Under the pieces are notes generated by a model that saw only the letters and a program-made list of their open reading frames with translations, did no database searches and was not told the DNA's origin. Of a DNA stretch of 17,186 nt, positions 13,074 to 17,186 are shown in pieces. The position numbers and the translations under genes were made by a program. How positions within the stretch are numbered: the first letter of the stretch is position 1; each line of letters begins with the position of its first letter. Source of the DNA: Candidatus Woesearchaeota archaeon. Lineage in GTDB: Archaea > Nanobdellota > Nanobdellia > Woesearchaeales > JACPBV01. The stretch spans positions 1 to 17,186 of the forward strand of contig JAHWHQ010000086.1 in assembly GCA_019323195.1 (NCBI GenBank), given 5' to 3'.

Positions 13074-14003
13074 TTAGTTATTCTTGAACCACTTAATTGT
13101 TTTTTCAAGTCCTTCCTTCAGCCCCACCTTGGGTTCCCACTTTAGTATCTTTTTTGCTTTTGTTATATCTGGTTTTCTTTTTTTTGGATCATCCTGTGGC
13201 AACTCCTTAAATACTATCTCTGATTTTGAATCTGTCAATTCCACCACCTTTTTAGCCAGCTCTAGGATTGTAAACTCAGTAGGGTTGCCTAGATTAACAG
13301 GACCTATAAAGTTATCATGATTCATCATCCTAACAATTCCTTCTACCATATCCGATACATAACAAAAAGATCTTGTCTGTTTCCCATCACCATATACAGT
13401 AATGGTCTTCCCATCAAGTGCTTGCGTAATGAAATTAGAGACAACCCTCCCGTCATCCCTTGCCATCCTTGGGCCGTAGCTGTTAAAGATCCTGACAACC
13501 CTTATGTCAACCTTATTCTGCCTGTGGTAGTCAAACATTAAGGTTTCTGCACAGCGCTTCCCCTCGTCATAGCATGACCTTACCCCTGTAAAATTTACAT
13601 TTCCCCAATAGCCCTCCTTCTGCGGATGCTCCAGTGGATCACCGTAAACCTCTGAGGTAGACGCCTGCAATATCCTGGCCTTATGCTTTTTTGCCAGCCC
13701 AAGCATATTGATAGTGCCTAATATATTTGCTTTTATCGTTCTTATAGCATTGAACTGGTAGTGCACAGGTGAAGCAGGGCAGGCCAGGTTATAGACCTGC
13801 TCTATCTTTTCATCATCAACAGACAGCGGCTCTATTATATCATGCTTTATAAACCTGAAATTGCTATTGCTCATAAGATGTTTAATATTCCCCTTGTTGC
13901 CGGTAAAAAGATTATCTACACATATTACCCTGTTATTCTTAATGAGCTTGTCACATAAATGAGACCCAATAAATCCCGCTCCTCCTGTTACCAGCATGTT
14001 CAT
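13074..14003 (-). CDS. uxs: UDP-glucuronate decarboxylase (UDP-xylose synthase)
   Basis: A 309-residue extended short-chain dehydrogenase/reductase. It should oxidise UDP-glucuronate at C4, decarboxylate it and reduce it back to UDP-xylose with bound NAD. The Rossmann motif GGAGFIG starts at residue 7. Markers specific to UXS among its relatives are YNLACPASPVHYQ (71-83), STSEVYGDPLEHPQ (115-128) with E118, and RSCYDEGKR (142-150) containing catalytic Y145 and K149; R211 in QTRSFCYVSD is also expected. The ATG at 14003 has a Shine-Dalgarno (AAGGTG, complement of 14011-14016). Its first 11 codons are duplicated 170 bases upstream, at the end of the DegT gene. UDP-glucose dehydrogenase, which makes its substrate, begins at 16919. 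Confidence 0.88.
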   Translation of the reverse strand: MNMLVTGGAGFIGSHLCDKLIKNNRVICVDNLFTGNKGNIKHLMSNSNFRFIKHDIIEPLSVDDEKIEQVYNLACPASPVHYQFNAIRTIKANILGTINMLGLAKKHKARILQASTSEVYGDPLEHPQKEGYWGNVNFTGVRSCYDEGKRCAETLMFDYHRQNKVDIRVVRIFNSYGPRMARDDGRVVSNFITQALDGKTITVYGDGKQTRSFCYVSDMVEGIVRMMNHDNFIGPVNLGNPTEFTILELAKKVVELTDSKSEIVFKELPQDDPKKRKPDITKAKKILKWEPKVGLKEGLEKTIKWFKNN

Positions 14004-14006
14004 CTT
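13970..14006 (-). repeat. 37-bp direct repeat, copy at the real decarboxylase start
   Basis: Covers the first 11 codons of the decarboxylase gene plus 3 bases ahead of its ATG. It matches 14140-14176 at 36 of 37 positions; the mismatch is at 13995 versus 14165. Confidence 0.9.
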
Positions 14007-14039
14007 GCATCACCTTCTATCAGATGTGGAACACTTACA

Positions 14040-14136
14040 TTAGTTGTGCGCCAAAAACATAATGTGTCGGGGTGGGCACATAAATCTAGTTGTATACTGG
14101 TGGGGAGGTTCAAATTCAAAACGAAGTTTTGAATTT
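14040..14136 (+). repeat. Intergenic repeat, family 2, copy 2
   Basis: Blocks collinear with 10622-10729: TTAGTTGTGCGC (14040-14051), TGTCG (14065-14069), GGGGTGGG (14069-14076), TAGTTG (14087-14092) and TGGGGAGGTT (14101-14110). They are followed by a perfect 11-bp hairpin, AAATTCAAAAC-GAA-GTTTTGAATTT (14112-14136). The sequence separates DegT from the decarboxylase and is bracketed by a 37-bp direct repeat, as though inserted. On the - strand it supplies the AAGGTG Shine-Dalgarno now used by the decarboxylase, if the insertion extends to 14007. Confidence 0.5.
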
Positions 14137-14139
14137 TCT

Positions 14140-14176
14140 TAAATCCCGCTCCTCCTGTTACCAGTATGTTCATCTT
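14140..14176 (-). pseudogene. Duplicated 5' end of the decarboxylase gene (decoy start)
   Basis: This 37-bp segment repeats the beginning of the decarboxylase gene (encoding MNILVTGGAGF) and overlaps the last two bases of the DegT stop codon. Read on, its ATG (14173) opens a 57-codon frame that leaves homology after the 11th codon. It ends at a TGA (14002-14000) overlapping the real decarboxylase ATG as ATGA. It is a broken copy left by an insertion or tandem duplication; whether it is translated is unknown. Confidence 0.75.
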
Positions 14177-15263
14177 AAATACCCTTGAATTCTCTTATTT
14201 TTTCACATACATATAATATCTGCTCATCGCTTAGTTCAGCATACATAGGCAAAGATAATATCTCATCTGACAGTCTTTCTGCCATTGGAAAATCACCTTT
14301 TTTATATCCTAAATGCCTTAATGCCGGCTGTAAATGTAATGGTATGGGGTAATGTATTCCTGTGCTTATTCCGTTTTTTTTCAGGAATTCTTGCAGTTCA
14401 TCCCGTTTTTCTGTTTGTATTACATATAAGTGGAAAACATTCCTTATTTCTCTTTCGATCTCCGGCGTTTTTACTGCCCCCTTAAGTTCCTGATTATATA
14501 GTTTCGCATGTGCTATCCTTTTTTCTGTCCAGCCTTCAATGTGTTTAAGCTTAGCATTAAGGATAGCTGCCTGCAGAGCGTCGATTCTTTGGTTGAATCC
14601 TATCTTCAGGTGTTCGTATTTTGATATTCGTCCATGATCCCTCATCATGGCTGTCTCCTTTGCAATTTCCTCATTATTAGTTACAACTGCCCCCGCATCA
14701 CCATAGCTTCCCAGGTTTTTTCCGGGATAGAATGAAAAACACCCCATGTCGCTTATTGGGAGCCGTTTTCCTTCAAATTCTGCCCCATGCGCCTGAGCAC
14801 AGTCCTCAATTATTGCCATGCCCCCAACAACCTCTTTCAGTCTTGGAATATCTGCCGGTTTGCCGTATAGATGAACCGGAAGGACTGCCTTTGTCTTATC
14901 AGTTATTGCTCCAGCAACCTTATCAATATCTATCAAACCATCTTCCTTAACATCAACAAAAACAGGTTTAGCCCCTGCCTGGGATATTGCCTCTATAGTT
15001 GCTATAAATGTGAATGCTGGGGTAATGACCTCATCACCCTGCTTTATGCCTGCTGCCAATAATGCAAGGTGCAATGCTGACGTTCCTGAACTTACCCCTA
15101 CAGCAAACCTTGCCCCGCAGTACTTGGCAAAGTTCTCTTCAAAGCTTTTCACAGGCTTCCCCATTATGAATGACGTATTTTCAACTACGCCTTTTATTGC
15201 TCCATCTATATCTTCCTTAATATCCCTATACTGTGCTTTTAGGTCAACAAACGGCACATCCAT
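14175..15263 (-). CDS. DegT/DnrJ/EryC1/StrS family sugar aminotransferase
   Basis: A 362-residue PLP-dependent aminotransferase that transfers an amino group to a keto-sugar nucleotide, for amino-sugar synthesis in surface glycans. Features: SSGTSALHLAL (58-68) around the PLP phosphate, D154 in IIEDCAQAHGA for the pyridine nitrogen, and catalytic K182 in FYPGKNLGSYGDAG forming the Schiff base. C-terminal FHLYVIQTEKRDEL and GIHYPIPLHLQPA are typical of the family. The frame runs to a GTG at 15275, but the ATG at 15263 is chosen because AGGTGG lies just upstream and overlaps that GTG. It heads the operon with the decarboxylase and GT2. Its stop was probably once one base from the decarboxylase ATG. 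The keto-sugar substrate is not evident. Confidence 0.9.
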   Translation of the reverse strand: MDVPFVDLKAQYRDIKEDIDGAIKGVVENTSFIMGKPVKSFEENFAKYCGARFAVGVSSGTSALHLALLAAGIKQGDEVITPAFTFIATIEAISQAGAKPVFVDVKEDGLIDIDKVAGAITDKTKAVLPVHLYGKPADIPRLKEVVGGMAIIEDCAQAHGAEFEGKRLPISDMGCFSFYPGKNLGSYGDAGAVVTNNEEIAKETAMMRDHGRISKYEHLKIGFNQRIDALQAAILNAKLKHIEGWTEKRIAHAKLYNQELKGAVKTPEIEREIRNVFHLYVIQTEKRDELQEFLKKNGISTGIHYPIPLHLQPALRHLGYKKGDFPMAERLSDEILSLPMYAELSDEQILYVCEKIREFKGI

Positions 15264-15300
15264 TCTACTTACCACCTTTTATTGAAGAAAAAAGAGAGTT

Positions 15301-15311
15301 ATTTATAAATA
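15301..15311 (-). promoter_or_regulatory. TATA box of the sugar operon
   Basis: TATTTATAAAT on the - strand lies about 43 bases before the DegT ATG, giving a leader of roughly 15-20 bases that includes the AGGTGG ribosome-binding site. Confidence 0.5.
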
Positions 15312-15321
15312 TTATTGATTA

Positions 15322-15486
15322 TTAGAAGACGACATAAGTAATGCATGATAGATTTCGTCTTCTAAGTTGTAAAAGACAAACAAAATTATGCAAAACTTTT
15401 GTCTTTGTTTATAAAGTATAAAACGAAGTTTTTAACTTTATGAACTAGAGAAAATTTCACAAATTTAATAGATTATGAAATTTTCT
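15322..15486. repeat. Array of four consecutive hairpins in a 316-base gene-free region
   Basis: The stretch 15264-15579 has no gene besides the promoters at its ends. It holds four perfect or near-perfect inverted repeats in tandem: 15322-15332/15355-15365 (11 bp, TTAGAAGACGA); 15372-15380/15398-15406 (9 bp, AAAGACAAA); 15411-15417/15435-15441 with inner AAAAC-GAA-GTTTT (15420-15432); and 15449-15458/15477-15486 (10 bp, AGAAAATTTC). Arm sequences are unrelated to each other; spacers are 5-9 bases. The region is very A/T-rich, so some pairing is expected by chance, but four in succession is not. It could be a non-coding RNA, a DNA structural site or mobile-element remains. Confidence 0.55.
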
Positions 15487-15542
15487 TGTTTACTATATTG
15501 GTAGCAGACTAAAGTAAGTTATAATATATTCACAAAAATTCG

Positions 15543-15557
15543 TTATATTTTTAAATA
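15543..15557 (+). promoter_or_regulatory. Promoter of the 5S rRNA gene
   Basis: TTATATTTTTAAATA is centred about 30 bases before the predicted 5' end of 5S rRNA, the correct distance for an archaeal TATA box. The 5S gene is therefore transcribed on its own rather than from a larger rRNA operon. Confidence 0.6.
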
Positions 15558-15579
15558 GAACTTAATTTCTATGTACCTA

Positions 15580-15710
15580 GACGGCCATAGGGGCTTGGTT
15601 CCACCCGATCCCTTATTCCAGTGGATCTGGAAGGGAAGTTCGAACTCGGAAGTTAAGCAAGCCTCCGTTCTGGGGAGTACTGCATTGCGTGGGAAACTCA
15701 GAAAGCTGTC
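15580..15710 (+). rRNA. rrf: 5S ribosomal RNA with loop C insertion
   Basis: About 131 bases. Terminal helix I is GACGGC (15580-15585) with GCTGTC (15705-15710). Conserved 5S blocks are recognisable: GGCCATAG, CCACCCGATCCC, CGAACTCGGAAGTTAAGC (15641 on) and GAGTACTG. Normally only about four bases separate the CCC and CGAAC blocks of loop C; here 28 bases do (15613-15640), folding as a hairpin: CCC 15610-15612/GGG 15633-15635 and TTCCAG 15616-15621/CTGGAA 15627-15632. Helix IV after AGTACTG appears about 8 bases shorter than in methanogen 5S. No 16S or 23S sequence lies nearby. The ends are predicted from the stem and could be off by a base or two. Confidence 0.9.
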
Positions 15711-15714
15711 ACCC

Positions 15715-15721
15715 TTTTTTT
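15715..15721 (+). terminator. T-run terminator after 5S rRNA
   Basis: Seven T residues begin five bases after the 5S helix I, the usual archaeal termination signal. It also separates 5S from the convergent GGDEF gene, whose stop lies at 15735. Confidence 0.7.
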
Positions 15722-15734
15722 CAGGTTTAGTTTC

Positions 15735-16730
15735 TTAATTTTGTGATATCTTTTGAAGAAAATCATCTACATCTACAGTCTGAAGTCTATCTTTGTCTGA
15801 AGTTAGGCCATTATTCAACTGGACCGTAGGCTGATATATATTTACCCTATTCTTCCCTCCTTTTTTTCCCTCTTTTAAGGCAAGGTTAGCCTGGCTTACA
15901 ACATCCTTCCATATCATATCTCTATATCCCATTGCAATTCCCATAGAGATGCTTAATTTTTCACCATTTTCTTCCATTTTTTTTGCTATATCTCCCAATC
16001 CTTTTTTTCTAAGCGTACTATAGAAAAGTTCAGTCCCAACTTTTTCAATACTTTCTCTTACCTTTTCCCCAATTTTCATGGCTGTTGCCTCATCTACATT
16101 CTCCACTATAGAGATAAATTCATCACCTCCCTGCCTTGCAGTCCACCCTTCCCTTAATCCAAATCCATCCTTGATAAGCTGAGATACAGTCTGTAAGGCA
16201 ATATCTCCTACCTCATAACTATAGATATCATTCCAGTGTTTGAAATTATCTACATCACATAGAAAGACAGAATAACTATCAGCAGTTGGCGGTTTTCTCT
16301 CATCTAAGCTCCTTCTATTGTACATCCCTGTAAGAGAATCAACATATGCTATCTCTTCCAGCCTTTTTGTCTTATTCTTCAACTCTTTTAAACTATTCTC
16401 GTGCTCTTTTACCTGATTTTCCAACCTTTTTTTATCATTTTCAATCTTCATTATTGAAAGAAAATATATCCTATTCGATATTTCTTCAATGCTCTCTGGA
16501 TCATATAGTTTTTCTTTATTTTTTTCATCTTTAGCTATATAGTCTTTCAAGGAATAGAGGAATTCGCATCTCTTTATAGGGCCTTTCCCATGTAGTTCTG
16601 CGATTAAATTTACACAATTAATTTGATTATCTTTATCATGCGATTTAACGAAATTCACTACAATATCCTCAATCTTACTTCCATTGTCTGCATTATATCT
16701 TACTCTTTCTTTCTCCTTTGCTTCATACAT
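15735..16730 (-). CDS. GGDEF domain protein (putative diguanylate cyclase)
   Basis: A 331-residue protein. Residues 1-90 are an unrecognised, mostly helical region, about 92-128 a charged coiled coil, and 129-300 a GGDEF domain. This domain makes cyclic di-GMP (or a related dinucleotide) from GTP when it dimerises. The domain begins with the standard DSLTGMYNRR (131-140). Metal- and GTP-binding D159, D161, F163, K164, N167 and D168 lie in CDVDNFKHWND. The signature is intact: RQGGDEF (199-205). Later landmarks are SISMGIAMG and KEGKKGGKNRV. The RxxD product-inhibition site is absent (LREG at that position). There is no transmembrane segment or signal peptide, so it should be cytosolic, with the N-terminal region as sensor. 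It lies alone, convergent with 5S and divergent from UDP-glucose dehydrogenase. Confidence 0.85.
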   Translation of the reverse strand: MYEAKEKERVRYNADNGSKIEDIVVNFVKSHDKDNQINCVNLIAELHGKGPIKRCEFLYSLKDYIAKDEKNKEKLYDPESIEEISNRIYFLSIMKIENDKKRLENQVKEHENSLKELKNKTKRLEEIAYVDSLTGMYNRRSLDERKPPTADSYSVFLCDVDNFKHWNDIYSYEVGDIALQTVSQLIKDGFGLREGWTARQGGDEFISIVENVDEATAMKIGEKVRESIEKVGTELFYSTLRKKGLGDIAKKMEENGEKLSISMGIAMGYRDMIWKDVVSQANLALKEGKKGGKNRVNIYQPTVQLNNGLTSDKDRLQTVDVDDFLQKISQN

Positions 16731-16752
16731 ATTATTTACCTTTAGTCCATAC

Positions 16753-16855
16753 TTTTTAGAGGAGAAACCTCAACTTCCTATATAAACCTTTCGATTTTGT
16801 AATCACTTTTTAGTAATAATATCCTGCTTAATCTTTAATTTCTCCCCTCTAAAAA
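16753..16855. repeat. Long inverted repeat between the GGDEF and UDP-glucose dehydrogenase genes
   Basis: TTTTTAGAGGAGAAA (16753-16767) is nearly the reverse complement of TTTCTCCCCTCTAAAAA (16839-16855), with only a two-base gap. The arms enclose about 70 bases containing the GGDEF TATA box (TATATAAA, 16779-16786). The left arm lies in the predicted GGDEF 5' leader; the right arm lies upstream of the dehydrogenase promoter. Possible roles are a pair of binding sites for one regulator, or a looped DNA structure coordinating both genes. Confidence 0.5.
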
Positions 16856-16880
16856 CCCCCAAACATCTTATTTCACAATC

Positions 16881-16888
16881 TTTTTAAA
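16881..16888 (+). promoter_or_regulatory. TATA box of the UDP-glucose dehydrogenase gene
   Basis: TTTTTAAA is centred about 34 bases before the ATG at 16919, with transcription starting around or just before the Shine-Dalgarno AGGTG (16910-16914). Confidence 0.5.
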
Positions 16889-16918
16889 GGATTGATTATT
16901 CCTTCTGATAGGTGTTTT

Positions 16919-17186
16919 ATGAAAATAGGCTGTATTGGAGGCGGATACGTAGGCCTTACTGTAAGCGTCTGCCTTGCAGAATTAGGCAATGACGTTATCT
17001 GCGTTGATATTGACGAAAATAGGATTAATGATTTAAATAATGGCAAAATCCCAATCTATGAGCCAGGACTGGATGATATGCTTGATAGGAACTTTAAGGA
17101 GAAAAGGATTTCTTTTACTACGGATGTTAAGAGAGCTGTTGAGTCTTCAGACGTCATCTTTATAGCTGTCGGCACCCCGATGGGCA
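16919..17186 (+). CDS. ugd: UDP-glucose 6-dehydrogenase family, N-terminal part (cut by window end)
   Basis: The first 89 codons of a nucleotide-sugar dehydrogenase; the gene runs off the right edge. The NAD-binding motif GGGYVGLTVSVCLAELGNDV (7-26) begins the protein directly, followed by the acidic VDID (29-32), then KIPIYEPGLDDML (44-56) and VIFIAVGTPMG at the end of the window. These match UDP-glucose dehydrogenases, which oxidise UDP-glucose to UDP-glucuronate with two NAD. The EPGL motif favours UDP-glucose or GDP-mannose dehydrogenases over other relatives. The ATG is supported by AGGTG four bases upstream. The product would be the substrate of the decarboxylase at 13074-14003. UDP-ManNAc or GDP-mannose dehydrogenase cannot be excluded without the C-terminal half. 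Confidence 0.87.
   Translation, partial: MKIGCIGGGYVGLTVSVCLAELGNDVICVDIDENRINDLNNGKIPIYEPGLDDMLDRNFKEKRISFTTDVKRAVESSDVIFIAVGTPMG

Noticed and set aside
14087..14136. tRNA gene, because of GGTTCAAATTC resembling a T-arm
   Set aside because: No acceptor stem, D-arm or anticodon arm can be formed around it, and the bases after GGTT belong to a perfect 11-bp hairpin.
15322..15486. CRISPR array
   Set aside because: The hairpin arms are all different; there are no repeated units of constant sequence with spacers and no cas gene nearby.
16731..16918. Cyclic di-GMP riboswitch upstream of the GGDEF or ugd gene
   Set aside because: No GEMM-type core such as the GGCAAACC / GAAA tetraloop receptor arrangement is present; only an inverted repeat and TATA boxes are visible.

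Overview
The window reads as a piece of an archaeal chromosome, most likely a DPANN archaeon of the Woesearchaeota/Pacearchaeota kind. The lineage is inferred from gene content and style; no 16S gene is present to confirm it. Archaeal markers are the proteasome-activating nucleotidase PAN, FEN-1 with a PIP box, Hjc resolvase, homomeric-type tRNA-splicing endonuclease EndA, Trm5 and tRNase Z. TATA-like boxes lie 27-31 bases before many start codons, which implies mostly leaderless mRNAs. Arginine is often AGG and base composition is moderately AT-rich.

Layout. 1-3957 (+): three metallopeptidases in a row (M24 Xaa-Pro type, then two M29 paralogues). 4085-4276 (+): a small one-helix membrane protein, ending exactly where the convergent Hjc gene ends. 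4277-5635 (-): Hjc and tRNase Z. 5731-10592: mostly + strand RNA and DNA processing genes (EndA, a winged-helix/PD-(D/E)XK-like protein, FEN-1, Trm5, a GNAT acetyltransferase), with one HTH regulator on the - strand. A k-turn-containing small RNA or leader precedes the GNAT gene. 10754-15263 (-): PAN, then a surface-sugar operon read in the order DegT aminotransferase, UDP-glucuronate decarboxylase, GT2 glycosyltransferase. 15264-15579: a gene-free stretch with four hairpins. 15580-15710 (+): a lone 5S rRNA gene. 15735-16730 (-): a GGDEF protein. 16919-end (+): the start of UDP-glucose dehydrogenase. Together with the decarboxylase it would supply UDP-glucuronate and then UDP-xylose for glycan synthesis.

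The most unusual signal is a pair of ~145-bp structured elements, 6383-6527 and the complement of 11953-12096. Each has a perfect 18-bp outer stem whose middle differs completely between the copies while staying self-complementary. The branched core is nearly identical and carries further compensatory changes. Each copy is flanked by its own short direct repeat, and each sits 12-13 bp upstream of the TATA box of the next gene. I read this as a structure-conserved mobile element or non-coding RNA family that I do not recognise. A second, weaker repeat family lies at 10622-10729 and 14040-14136. The latter copy splits the DegT-decarboxylase junction and is bracketed by a 37-bp direct repeat. The 5S rRNA carries an extra hairpin in loop C and a shortened helix IV. 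The GGDEF protein has a complete signature, which is rare in archaea.
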